DNA of 64,000 bases from Vitellaria paradoxa. Its lineage: Eukaryota; Streptophyta; Magnoliopsida; Ericales; Sapotaceae. This document shows positions 37,601-49,702 of this stretch, piece by piece (positions within the stretch are counted from its first letter, which is position 1; every line of letters begins with the position of its first letter). The stretch is taken from positions 24,934,358 to 24,998,357 of the forward strand of contig CM034236.1 in assembly GCA_019916065.1 (NCBI GenBank), read 5' to 3'. Under the pieces are notes generated by a model that saw nothing but the letters and a program-made list of their open reading frames with translations, was not told the origin of the DNA and ran no database searches. Both the position numbers and the translations under genes were made by a program.

Positions 37601-38153
37601 GATTAGTTTGTTAGGATCCTTTGAAATCACTAGTTGATATATCTTGATTAACTCTTGTGATTGTATGTTCTATGTACATTATAAGTGAGTTACTTAGTTG
37701 GAATTTTCATGCCCGAACTTAAGTATTTTGTATGTGGATTACCACTTACAACTCACGTGTATTCTATCTGGATTATTACACTCAAAGTGTTTGATTTAGA
37801 GATTCAACCAATTAAGCTTGATTTTACAACCAAATTGACTAGTCATTGTTCTCCTTGAAAATCTATAGAAATCACTACTTGAATTGGTTTAATCTAAGAT
37901 TATTTTTATAGTTGTTTTTAATTTCATTAAATTTTCCATCAAAAATTTTATTTTCAAAATTTAACCCTATTTTCCTTCATTTCTCTTGTGTGACACCTCC
38001 TAATTGAGAGAAGAAGAATTATGAGTTCACTAAGCCTCTCCTTATGGGTATGATTGGTATTTCACCATTTTATAAATTTAAATTACTATAACTAATCACC
38101 TTGCACTTGGGGTGTATTTGCTTCTCTCTATCATGGAGAGAAGTTCACAATCA
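34688..38153 (+). repeat. Left LTR of second gag-only element, interrupted
   Basis: Carries, at 34945-35330, an array of GGTGCGAACAAGGGTTCAAA-type phrases; several are followed by reversed forms such as CGCACCCTTGTTCAAAC, so pairs can fold back. ACTATATAAGGAGAG near 35411-35425 is a probable TATA box. The same array and TATA box occur in the right LTR (42660-43040 and near 43115). A 1591-bp solo LTR interrupts at 35692. Confidence 0.85.
35692..37282. mobile_element. Solo LTR (1591 bp) inside the left LTR
   Basis: Ends TGTTGTCCC and GGGCCAACA, imperfect inverted termini of TG...CA type. The flanks 35687-35691 and 37283-37287 are both CTTAA. The right LTR lacks this insert at the matching place, which confirms the boundaries. 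It contains a GTGGTTCGACTTCAATG-like stretch (35910) and a GGGGGTGAATAGGG start region common in plant LTRs. No primer-binding site or coding sequence. Superfamily not determined. Confidence 0.88.
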
Positions 38154-38410
38154 ATTTTGGTGCCATTGTCAGGGAGATCAATTACTTGCGCTCAATTCAG
38201 AGTTAGATTGAATCATCTCAACCAATTGAAAATATTCTTTCCTATCTCTATTCTTTTAGTTAGTAGTTTTTCTTTCTTTTGCATTGCATCATATTGCATT
38301 TACTTGCCATTTAGTTAGTTTGCATTGCATTTAGTTTAGTTTGCATTTTTAGCTTAGTTTTTCTTCTTCTTATTATTATTATTTTTCTTTAATTTTTATA
38401 TTTTAATGAT

Positions 38411-40075
38411 GAACATGAATTTCGATACGTGCATATATGGTTCACCCGACCCCATCCACCACATGTTGGTTATCTAGATGAGATTTATGGCACACACTTT
38501 GTTGTAAAAACCACACGTATGTTACTTTTATATTTTGGGCATGAGCATGAGGACCCTCGAGTCCATCTTAAAAATTTCGAGTTCGTTTGTATGCATGGAA
38601 CTAATGGTTGCTTGGATTATGCTTTTATGTTTGATTTTTTCCCTATGTCTTTACATGAGGTTGCTTTGGATTGGTACTATGCTATTCATTTTCCTATGCG
38701 GTCTTGGGAGGATTTGTCAAATGCATTTTTCTTTCACTTTTCCACCATCCATCGGACATACATCCTCCAATTTCAATTAAAAACATTTTATCAAAAAGAG
38801 GGTGAAATGTTCTATGAATGTTGGGAAAGGTTCAACAATATCTTACAATCCTACCCAAGCCATCATTTAGAGTTGGTGTGCATTTTGAGTTATTTCTTTC
38901 ATGGTCTGTGTCTAGACACATGTCACACTCTTGATGAGATTTTAGATCTTACACCAGAGATGGCATGACATTATCTTGAGTCTCTTTTTGAGAATATGAT
39001 ACGTAGGGGAGAAGTTGAGCATATTGTTGCATTTAGCACTTATGACACTACATCACATGCTAACTATACATGCTCACACCTCACACCACTCATGAAGACT
39101 AAATATCATGATCAAGTGACTTCATTTGCATATGATGTCCCACCTTTAGAGTCTACCACTGAGTCTTGTTCTGACTTGGACACACTTCTTAAAGTTTTTC
39201 TAGAAACTGGTCCCTGAGACCTTGAGCATGCATTGAGTAACACTTCTTTTGAGTGTCTTGAGGGAAATAGTAAGGTTGTTAAGGACACATTACCTGAGGT
39301 TACCACATTTGAGCCCATATACACTTACACTATGGTACTAGCCCTACATCACCCACATCCAAGGTTGATTGGTCTTTGTTTGATGATGATGATACACCTT
39401 TAGAGACCACTAATCTAGGAGATGGTGTGAGAGTAGAGTAGGTGACTCCGATTGGTCTGAACTCTCTTGACCATATACTTTCTTTCACTTACACTGAGAG
39501 TTCGGCGGACAATAGTCCAATGTGTGTGGAGCCGTCACTAGTGTATGTTTATCACCAGTGCATGTTCCTCACCTATCACCACCCCTAAACATGATGCTCA
39601 TTTTACTCTGATCACTCAGGCTTATTCTTCGGAATCTTAATTCTCACTGAGAATGGGCATGTCACATAGCCTGAGGAGTTTTGCATGGAGAGTCTCACCC
39701 ATATCACTTACTTGTGCACTAGAGAGTGAGAGTGATACACACTTCTCTTCTCTTGATTTTTCCCACTTGAGAGTCCTATTTGGGGTTTAGCAAGTGACTT
39801 GTCTGAGACCGACCACACTTGGGTAGGGGAGGAGGTGGAGTATCCTGAGGAGGTAGCTCATATTGATTTCTTGGTGTCAAGTGCTTGTTGGAGCATCCTA
39901 TGTTCATGTTTGACCTTCACAGTGGGCCTTATTCAGGTGTTATGGACACTTGGTCACATTGTCTCCAGTGTCACATACACCTGGAGCTTACCCATATTTG
40001 GTCCTTCATGGGCCAAGAGAGAACATTTTATCAATAAAGCCATTTCATAAGGTATGGGATAGGGTAGGTGTTAGA
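38411..40075 (+). pseudogene. Gag-like pseudogene of the second gag-only element
   Basis: The open piece 38429-38968 aligns by eye with the gag of the first element: YFGHEHEDPRVHLKNFE, a DFFPMSLHEVALDWYYA segment, KTFYQKEGEMFYECWERF, NNILQSYPSHHLEL and LDLTPEMA. No in-frame ATG is seen at its start. Downstream the frame is broken many times, but 39960-40075 still reads VLHGPREHFINKAI-type peptide followed by a GMG-GRC motif, matching the C-terminal tail of the first element (LHGPAKNILFRKPF...REGVG). No zinc knuckle and no pol follow. Confidence 0.75.
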
Positions 40076-42367
40076 TGACCTTTTATCTCTCATTTTCCTT
40101 ATACATAGTAGGTAGATTTTTACTTTTCTTATTTTCTTATTTCTTGTAAGTTTTATTTTCACTTCTTTGATTATTTTAGTTTGTTTTTATTTTCTTTTAC
40201 TTACTAACTTCTTATTTTTTCATTTTTACTTTATTTTTCTTTTCTTTTATTTCTAATATTTTTCTTAAATAGCTTCTTCTGTCCTTCAAATCAGAAAGCT
40301 CTTGAGGTAATATCCTTTCTTATCTTTTCCTTACTCTCACACTTCCATTTTGGTACCTAATGATCATATATGTTTGTTGTTGGGAGTGTTGTAGAATCTA
40401 GGTTCGGGGGTGGATTTGGTGATGCTTTACGTAGTTTAAATAATAGGTGCATGTGCTTGACTTCTACTTATGCTTAGTTGATTAAATTGCATCCTTAGTG
40501 ATCAAGTTTTATGCTTTTCATCATGTTCACTTTCACACTAGCGACCCACATTTGCTTTATGATTGTTACATTGAAGACAATGTACAATTTAGGTTGGGGG
40601 TAAAGTTTGTATGATGATATTTGTGCTTTGATTACAAAAATTATCAAAATTTTTCAAAATTTGAGCATATTTTGAGCTTAATTGACTTGACTTAGCATGA
40701 GTTGGACCTTGCATGTCTCCCTTGATTGGTTTTATGTTAGTATTTTTTCTATGAGAGTAATTAGTGGTTTGGTTTCAATACTGAATGAGGTGCATGATTC
40801 AAGTTGAGTATATAGTTTCCTAACACTTGGAGAACATGTCCTTTGAGATCATTAGATGAGAATGTGTTAAGGATTGTTGTTCATAACATTTAGTTACTTA
40901 AGTATGCTATGACATAAGAGAAGACTTGAACCTTATTTTATGAGCACTTGAGCTTATCTTTGTTTTTGAGGGTTACATACTTCATGTTCTATCCTTTGTT
41001 CATCTCAGTCTTCTTTGAATAGTTTCATCACACTTACTTGTTTTGGTCTCAATGCACACAAGGCAATACATTGACTTGCATAAATGCATCTTATGAGTTG
41101 TTATGACCTTAAGGAGTGATGTTAGGCCATCTTTCTTACTTTTGAAGCCTTAGTCCTTTCCTTTGATTAAATTACCTTTGAAGCCAATTTGAAGCCTTTT
41201 GAAAAAAAAATTTGGATTTTTTTTTTATTTTCCATCCATATATATGACCCTTTAGCCTTGTTTATTTATTTAAGCTAACCTTTGCATTTCATGGGATGTG
41301 AAGTGCATCGTTGTTTAATATAGATGAGTGTTATAAGGATGATGATTGAAATTAGAAAGAAATGTGATAGGAATGAAGAAAATTTCATTAAAAAAAAGGA
41401 AGAAGAGGAAGAATAGAGAATAAAAGGAGAAAAAAAAAACAAAGAAGATAAGTACAGGACCTAGTATTTCTTAAGAATCATTTGCTTTTAGGCCCATGAA
41501 AAAAAAAATAGAATAGTTACAATTCAATAAAATTTCATGGTTGGCATTCAAGGTGTATGAAAGGATGAGTTGGAATGAATGAAGTTTTTATTACACTTTC
41601 ATGATATCCTTAGACATGCACTTTGAAATTCTCTATCCTTTATTGTCTAGCCAATTCCTAAAGGCCAAGCTACAACCTAGTAAAGACCTAATGGACCTTA
41701 GGGAAATGACACTCATGGATGCTTTTATCCATCTCATATGGGTTAAATAGTGTTTTCATTTAATAATGCATTGAGATATTTATTCATGGAGCTATGCCAC
41801 TTGTTATGTTTCAATTCTTACATTCACGTCTTAACTAGGTTCATTGCACTTCTTTATCTTTGCATGCTTGCAAGAACCATGAGAGAAAACCCTTCTTATA
41901 TTCATTTGTGAGTGGATAACTTGTGAGATTCGAAGTTGAGGTCGTGTCATTAGTATGCTTGGTATTAAATTGATTGAATAATAAAAATTGGCATACTTGA
42001 ATTTTAATGGTTGATTTGAACTTGTTCAACATGCATTAGGATGATATATGCCATACTTGGATTACGTAACTTGTTTGGTATTGAAATTGAACCATAAGTT
42101 ACTTGATTGGATGGTATCAATAATGAGATCAATCTAGATATTTGTGGGTAGCATCATGGCAAACCCATACGAAACTTTACTCATCTACAAGGGGGAACCT
42201 AGGGGTTTAAAATGCTCGCTATGCATGCTAAGTGTAGTCATGATTTCTTACAAAAGTGGATTTGCTTTATTTGTTTTCTTTTCATAGTTAAATAATTTCT
42301 CATGTTACCCTCATTATTTATGATCCCATTTTGACTTTTGCCTCTTTTCCCTTGTGCTTATTGTGAC
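40076..42367 (+). other. Noncoding 3' interior of the second gag-only element
   Basis: T-rich at first, then collinear with 28807-31073. Shared landmarks are GTAGAATCTAGGTT-GGGGGTG (near 40390), ACATTGAAGACAATGTA with TTAGGTTGGGGGT (near 40568-40605), a purine run (41390-41450), and GGGGGAACCTAGGGGTTTAAA-like sequence near 42190-42210. No genes. Confidence 0.65.
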
Positions 42368-42404
42368 CATTGCTAAGGACTAGCAATGTCTAGGATGAGG
42401 GGTG
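42368..42404 (+). promoter_or_regulatory. Stem-loop plus decayed polypurine tract of the second element
   Basis: CATTGCTA (42368-42375) and TAGCAATG (42381-42388) form the same perfect 8-bp stem as at 31074-31095, with a 5-base loop. TCTAGGATGAGGGGTG leads up to the LTR start at 42405. Confidence 0.8.
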
Positions 42405-43424
42405 TGATTAGCACATAATATTGTACATTTGCACACTTTTTTGATGTGCTAATTGCATAAATACATTCACTTAAAACTTAATTTTATTGCATATATCTTA
42501 TACACTTGTATTTTGTGTTTATTGTAATTTTCAAGAATTAATTCTATGCAATTGGAGGCCAAATCAACCTAAAAATGTAACCGGAAGAAGTCCCATTGAA
42601 TATGAGGCAAAAAGAGGAAGGTAAAGAGCTTAAAAAGGACAAAGAAATGAAGTGTTGAGGATATGGTACGAACCAAGGTTCAAACAAGATTTCAACTTCA
42701 AAAATTTTCTAAGGCATGAAAATGGTGCAAACAAGGGTTCAAACAAGATTTTAGCATCAAAATTTCCTGAGTTTAAGCTATGGTGCAAACAAAGGTTCAA
42801 ACCAGACCTTGTTTGCACCTTTGTTCGAACAACAATAGGTAAATCAAGTTTTAAGCTTAAAAGTTTTCTAAATAACAAGCCATGGTGTAAATAAGGGTTT
42901 GATCCATGCCTTGTTTGCATCCTTGTTTGAACAATAAAAGGTAGCTCAACTTCAAAGCTTCAAAATTTTTTTAAGGCATGAGGATATGGTGCAAACAAGG
43001 GTTCGAACCACACCCTGTTCACACCCTTATTCAAACCATACAGGTTTCTTATATATTTTTGTGATCCTCCACTCTTTTTAAGGGCCCTTTTGTCATTTTA
43101 AACAATTATTTGTACTATATAAGGAGAGTTTCTGCAGAGAATTAGAGAGGAGACATTTATATACAATAGGGATTAAATATGTAGAGAGTAAATATATATA
43201 GTTGTAGAGAGAGAACTTAGACATTGTTTAATTGGTAGGATAAAAAATTTTATTTTCCTTTTTAATTTCTCTTATAAACATGTTGAATTTTGATGCAAAT
43301 TCAAGTTTCTCTTCATCTATGATTGAATAGTTCTCTTGCTTGGATTCAAGTTAAGGAGAATAGATGATGTATGTGGATTTTCAAGGTAATTTGCTTTTCA
43401 ATCACTGTAGGAAATGTGGGTATA

Positions 43425-43970
43425 GGCAAGGAAAATCTTCCTCGCTAAAGTTTATATATTACTTGCTAAAGACTATAGGTGAGGAAAAATATTCCTAGTA
43501 GATTTTCTCGCCTATCCTCGGTGGCCTATAGTTTTTAGAGAGGAATATATTTTTTCCTCACCAATAATAACTTTTAGTAAGGAAATGATTTTTGTTGCCC
43601 ATTCTTACCTTTTTGCGAGGAAATAAATATTTCTCGCTAAAGGTTAATTTTAGCTAGGAAATAGATTTCCACGCCTATAATGACTTTTAGCAGGAAATAT
43701 GTTTCCTCGCCTATAGTGATTTTTAGCGAGGAAATAAATGTTCCTAGCTAAAAGGTAACTTTTAGCAAAGAAATAAATTTCCTTGCCTATAATAACCTTT
43801 TAGTGAGAAAATATACTTTCCTTGTCTATAGTGACTTTTGGAGAGAAAATGTATCCACTGTGTATAGTATGTTAAACTTCATTGAATAGACTTTTAGCGA
43901 TGAAAAAAATACATTTAGTAAGGAACCGATTTCTTTACTAAAAGTATTGGTTTAAAAAAATAAATTTCTT
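43425..43970. repeat. Left subterminal repeat array of the CACTA element
   Basis: More than ten copies, in both orientations, of a motif around TTTTAGCGAGGAAATA and its partner TTTCCTCGCCTATAGTGAC, spaced about 50 bp. They are the same motifs as in the right end, so they are most likely the binding sites for the TnpA-type protein. Confidence 0.85.
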
Positions 43971-44189
43971 GAATATTTAATTTTCCAAAAAAAATCCATT
44001 ATAACAATAATAAATCAAACCTACAAACAAACTTGTTATGATATTAAAACTAGATATACGAAATTATCATACTAAAGTCATTCATATCCAACAATAAACA
44101 ATGAGATCCATGAAATAAAGCAAAAGTATTAAGATTATATACAATTATAATAAACAAAAATAAAATCCAAAAAGGTTAATATGAACCGT

Positions 44190-45734
44190 CAAATGTCTAA
44201 ATCTAGAGATATGGAGGTACACTGAGTAGAAGTGGTCTTAAAGAAGTGAAACTCTTCAAACATCTTTAACAATTGAGCTTGCTGCGTCTCCATATTATCG
44301 ACTTTGTTAGAAAAAGAATTTCACTCAGCCTCTATATCCTGGAACTTCCTGGAAGGAAGATTTCGATTAGCTTCCCTTTCAACTTCAATTTGCTCTAATT
44401 TTTGCATGACACTTTTAAGTTTGGATCTTGAATTTGCACAACTTGAGCAATGAGAATTATGCATGAGGCTTTGGGCTATGACCCATCCCGCGTACATGGC
44501 CAGACTTCCTCCCTAAAACCTGCATCCCTACAGCATCCTCACTCAGTGCATCATGGCCATTGGGGGTAGGTTCATTCCTCACGTGTACCATCTCATCCTG
44601 GCATTTATTATAACTAATTTGAGAATATTGTCAAACCATAATTTAAAAATAACAATGTCAAATAAAAATTACAAGAACTTACGTGTAATTCTTTCGCTTT
44701 CATGCAACACTATTGGTTACTTTTTGTTGTATGTGCTAGCTTCCACCATCCAATGAAGCCAATCGGCTTATTACTTTTAGGATCTACCTATGGAAATATA
44801 TAAGTACAAAACTAATGGCATAAATAGAACATGTAAACTAATAATTACCATGCTATGACGAGCAGGCACAAATGCACGTGATCCCATCAAATGTGTAATG
44901 GTTTGATGAGACCGATTCAGTGCATTTTTCAGGCATTTTTCCTGAAAAAAAAACACATGTTCAATATTAAATACATAATTAAAACATATTGTTTAATACA
45001 TGTTCATGTAAATTATATTAACCTAGTAATTAGTGTCTGTCCATTTGTTGTCAATGTGCCACTCCCAATCCACTTGTAATACACCAGATGGGCAATGCCC
45101 TCTTTTTTCCTCCACACAGAGTCCCTCATCCATCATGTTTTATACCACTTCCATCATAAGTTGCTTAATCGAGCCTTAAAAGTTTCCTCCACCCTCTTTC
45201 ATCCCATACTCCCAAGATTCACATCAACATTAATGCGTGACTGCAAATATAAGAGATATGAGAGGTTAAATTTTAATTTAATATATTACCAATAATGATA
45301 TTTAGTACCGTAAGGTGCGCAAATGCCTCCTCCTTATCCCTCTCGCTAATGTCAGTGTAGCAGTGTTGATTATGTGACAGAAAGTGTCTGACAATAATGC
45401 CACACTCGCTTGACAACTTAGCTAACTCATTACAATCAAGTGGTTGTCCCTACTCAGGGTCCACAATTACGTTCATAGGTCATCTTCTTAATAAGATGAT
45501 CTAGGCCAAGGCCCTAAGTGGGTTCGTGTACTGATCTGGTGGTTGAGGTGGACCTTACAAAAAAAATGAGAAAGCAATTAAAAATATGTATACATAAAGT
45601 ACAAAGAAAAAAATGAAGATGATTTTGATTTATACTAATGTTACGACTCGGTGCCGGGATTGGCTGGTTGCTTAACCCCCATCTCCTTAAGCTCTCTCAC
45701 TCCGTGCCTGTCTAGGATTCTTTCCTGGTGCCAT
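44190..45734 (-). pseudogene. TnpA-like (plant transposase Ptta/En-Spm type) pseudogene
   Basis: A candidate start ATG at 45734-45732 gives MAPGKNPRQARSERA, a basic N-terminus like TnpA-type proteins. Further left, readable pieces include KKEGIAHLVYYKWIGSG near 45080, KCLKNALNRS-QTITHLMGSRAF near 44930-44870 (the PF03004 pattern of N-R-K then H-GSK-F), and a C-terminal Gln/Glu-rich, probably coiled-coil stretch (MQKLEQIEVEREANRNLPS, near 44410-44350). These pieces sit in different frames separated by AT-rich introns or decay. In En/Spm the TnpA protein binds subterminal repeats and regulates excision. Confidence is moderate because no long frame survives. Confidence 0.6.
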
Positions 45735-45925
45735 TTGTAAATACATTATTAAATAGATGATAAATTATGAACAAATACATAAATATGCAATAAAAAAAAT
45801 CTTATATAACCTTCAAAACTAAGTTCAAGTAACACTAAAAATTAGGATATCGCAATAAACCAAGTTCAAGTAACAGTGTAGGAATAGACCAATGTCGTTA
45901 CCTTGAATAAACCAACTAATTCGAG

Positions 45926-48900
45926 CTAATTTGAGTAAACAAAATAATTCGAGTAATCTTCTTCTTGTCCCCCTTCCTCATCATTTGTGTCATTGGCATA
46001 TTCAATGAGACATTCATCTTCATCCTCAATAGCACCAGATTCATAAGCTTCTAATGCGATTCCATCATTTATTATTCTTTTTGGATTAAGTTCATTTCTA
46101 CACAAAGTCCTAATCTCTTGTGCATTCATTTGGATCACGTCGATCGACTCAAGCTCTTGGTATGCATCCTTAACTTCCATATTGGTAAACTCTACTTCAG
46201 GAACATCATATAAACATCTGTGAGCAAACTTCTCCACAACTCGTAATTGGTTACCCAGTTTCGTGTTAGCTATATAGTAGACTTGTTTAGCTTAAAATGA
46301 TAATATAAATGGATCATTTGCATACCATTTCTTTCTCACACTGAGGCTTATAAAATATTTGTTAGTTTGTATCCCTTTTCTTCTCTTATTTATGTCAAAC
46401 CAATCACATTGAAACATGACAACTTGAAAACCTTTTACATATTGTAACTCAATCACATCAGTTAACACCACCGTAAAAGTCAATGTTATCATTATCATGC
46501 ACCCCTTCAACAACGATACTATAATTTTGACTTTTACGTCTTTTGTCACATTCATTTGCATGAAATCTTACTCCATTGACAATGCAACCACCCCCTAATG
46601 TTTAGACTAATAGCTAAAGCATAAATTTCATCTGTGACATCATGGCTTCCACAATGATACAACTTTTTAATCTACATATGCAATACTTCTATACCCATGT
46701 CACAATTAAAGTCTGCCAACATCTAATGGATTTTTAATTAAAGTTATACTTACATGTTCCTTAAACCGTGTTGGAAACTCTTTTTCGTGTCTCATGCCAA
46801 TGTTTAATGCATTGATTGTGTTCAACTCTCTAATATGATTGCCGAATTTGTTACACATTAAAAAAATATCATAGCGTTTGTAGGAAAATAATGTAACAAA
46901 TAAATAAAAAAACATTCATAATGATTACATACCTATGATAGTTGTCCAATCCATTACAGTTATTAAGTGTGTATCGATGCATGATCTAAAGGTCTTGGTA
47001 TTGACAAGACAACATAATTTTCATCACCAAAAGGACGAACTTTACATAAAAAAATTGATAAACTAGGTTCTTCTCCACCTTCTGCTACGCTCTCATAATT
47101 GCACTCTTCTCAATTGAATCTGGTCTCAATTCTATGAAGATACTTAGAGAGGAATGTTAGAGATTCATTCATAATATATGTTTCAGTGATCAAACCTTCA
47201 GGGTGAGCACTATTTGTCACATAACTATTTAAGGTACCTGAATACCTCTTAATTAGATACATCCATCTATAGTGCACTAGGCCACCAACCAATGCTTCTT
47301 ACGGTAAGTGTACTGCTAAATGAACCATAACATCAAAGAATGTGAGTGGGAAGATACGTTCTAACTTACAAAGTATGATGACAATGTCCCTAGAGAGTTG
47401 CTCAAGAACCTTCACTTTCAACGTCTTGCAGCATAACTCTTTAAAGAAGAAACATAATTCTATCAATGCGTTATACATATCATTATGCAAATATCCATGC
47501 ATTCCAATAGGTAAAACTCATTGCAGTAGCATATGACAATCATGACTCTTTAAACCAGACAACTTCCTTTCCCTCTCATTGACACAATGACAAATGTTTG
47601 AGCCAAACCCATCAGGGAATTTCACTAATCTTAGAAATTCACAAAAGTTGTGTTGTTCCTACGGTGACAGAGTGAATATTACCGGGGGCATCACAAGAGT
47701 TGAACCATCTGAGACCAAATGTAATTCAAGTTGTATGCCCATATCAGCTAAATCTTATTTAGCCTTTACAATATCCATTGTCTTCCCACCGATGTCTAGT
47801 AATGTGCCAAGTAAATTTTTGCATATATTCTTCTCAATATGCATACAGATCAAATTGGCGTCGACAAATCCATATAGCCGACCCTACCTAGTGGGAAAAG
47901 GCTTGGTTTGGTTTGGTTATTCTTCTCAATATGCATCACATTGAAATTATGTCGCAATTTCAATTTGTGCCAATACAGGAACTCCCAAAATAAACTCTTC
48001 TTTAACTAATTCAATTTTTCTGCCTCACGCTTCCTCTTCTTATTGCTCGGGTGCTTTCAGGTTTATCAACTTTAACATATTGCAATTGTTTTAGGATATC
48101 ACCACCTAAAATCTCCTTAGGTCTATCTTGAAGTTTTGATTTACCATCAAAGGCTTTACTCTTCCGCCAACTATAGTTATGCGGAAGATATCGACGATGA
48201 CCCATATAACATATCTTACTCGTTAATCCTATGGAAGAGGCATCCTTGTTGCACGTGGGGCATGCCATCTAATCCCTAGTACTTGTTCCAGACAAGTAAG
48301 CATAGGTAGGAAAATCATTTATAGTCCACAAAATAGCAGCATGCATATAAAAGGTTTCCTCAGCAGATGCATCATAAGTAGGTGCACCATCCCATAACTG
48401 TTCTAACTCATCAATCAACGGATGAAAGATACACATCAAAATCATTCCCAGGAGCATTTAGGCTAGGTATAAGAAGGGACATTATGAGATATTGTTCTTT
48501 CGTACACATCTAAAGGGGTAGATTGTAAGGAACAAGAACCATTGGCCACATACTGTAATTGTTGTTCATAGTTCTAAATGGATTGAATCCATCGCAAGCT
48601 AACCTAAGACAAAATGTGATATTGTTCCTTCATACACATCTAAAGGGATAGATTGTAAGGAATAAGAACCACTAGCCACATACTGTAATTGTTGTTCATA
48701 CTTTCAAATGGATTGAATCCATCATTAGCTAACTTAAGTCGTACATTTCGACAATTAAAAGAAAACTTGGGATGTATTTCATCCATTTCCTTCCATGCTA
48801 GGGAGTTAACTGGATGTCTTAGCATATCTATATCCTCATCACACTTTGTAGCATGCCACTGCATATCTTTTGCATTTTTTTTGACACAAATAATCTCTGT

Positions 48901-49702
48901 AATCTAGGCTTAAGTGGAAAGTATCACAAAATCTTATGCGGTACTTTCTTACCCTTGCCATCATTCACTTTCCATCTTGACTTACCACATACAGGACACT
49001 TATTTTTATCATTGTGCTCCTTCTAAAATAATGCACACTCATACTTACAGACATGAATCGATTCATAACCCAATCTAACATCACGCAACAGTGATTTTAA
49101 CTCATAACGAGACTTTGGAAGTGTCTCGCCTTCAGAATCTAACAACATGTTGAATGATTAAATGCTCCATCGATTCAACACCTTTAAATGTAGCAATTTA
49201 ACAACAAATGAAAGTGTTGAGAACCTGGTACAACTAGGGTATAGTTCACGTTGTGCTTCTCTAAACAAATCACCAAAAATGTCTTCATTAGGTATTTGAT
49301 TAGAAGAAGCCTCACTACTTTGTGTGTCCACAAATATTTCTTGACGAATATCATGCATCGCTCTTATGTATTGTCATCATCATCATCATCATCATCTTCT
49401 TCTTCTTCTTCATAATATATCATTCTCTCGTTATTAACAGACTGATAGTTATCAACACGATCGCCCATTTTTTCTCTGTGGTATGCCCATCTTGTGTAAA
49501 TATCCATCATTCCATTCAAATACAAGTGGTTCTCAGTCGTCTCTAAACTCAGTGATTTCCCTAAGTTTCAACATTTTTGACATGGACACCTAATTGTTGA
49601 ACTATTAGGAAGATGATCACATGTAAATTGTAGAAATGACCTAGCCCCATTGATATACTTGTTGCCGAACCTATGTCGGTCATTTATCCAACTCCTATCC
49701 AT
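45926..49702 (-). pseudogene. Tnp2-family (TnpD-like) CACTA transposase pseudogene
   Basis: Starts at ATG 49702 (MDRSWINDRHRFGNKYINGA), a transposase-associated N-terminal domain ending in CPCQKC and then an in-frame TGA at about 49573. An Asp/Glu run follows, encoded by a CAT/CTT microsatellite (49376-49412). Next are LYPSCTRFSTLSFVVKLLHL (near 49230), the Tnp2 core FHPLIDELEQLWDGAPTYDA (48427-48370), MHAAILWTINDFPTYAYLSG, CPTCNKDASS and KICYMGHRRYLP (48260-48190). After that come DUF4218-type ELCFFFKELCCK and VHYRWMYLIKRY (47460-47250), and a DUF4216-type region (LQYVKGFQVVMFQCDWFDI, WYANDPFIL near 46480-46300; CLYDVPEVE near 46205). The end is acidic. Many stops and frameshifts, plus a 130-bp tandem duplication at 48488-48747, make it non-functional. 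Confidence 0.88.
48488..48747. repeat. 130-bp tandem duplication inside the Tnp2 pseudogene
   Basis: Unit 1 starts at 48488 and unit 2 at 48618. Both begin GATATTGTTCYTTC-TACAC and share TAAAGGGRTAGATTGTAAGGA and CCACATACTGTAATTGTTG. It duplicates the coding stretch just upstream of the FHPLIDEL core, so it adds to the inactivation. Confidence 0.85.
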
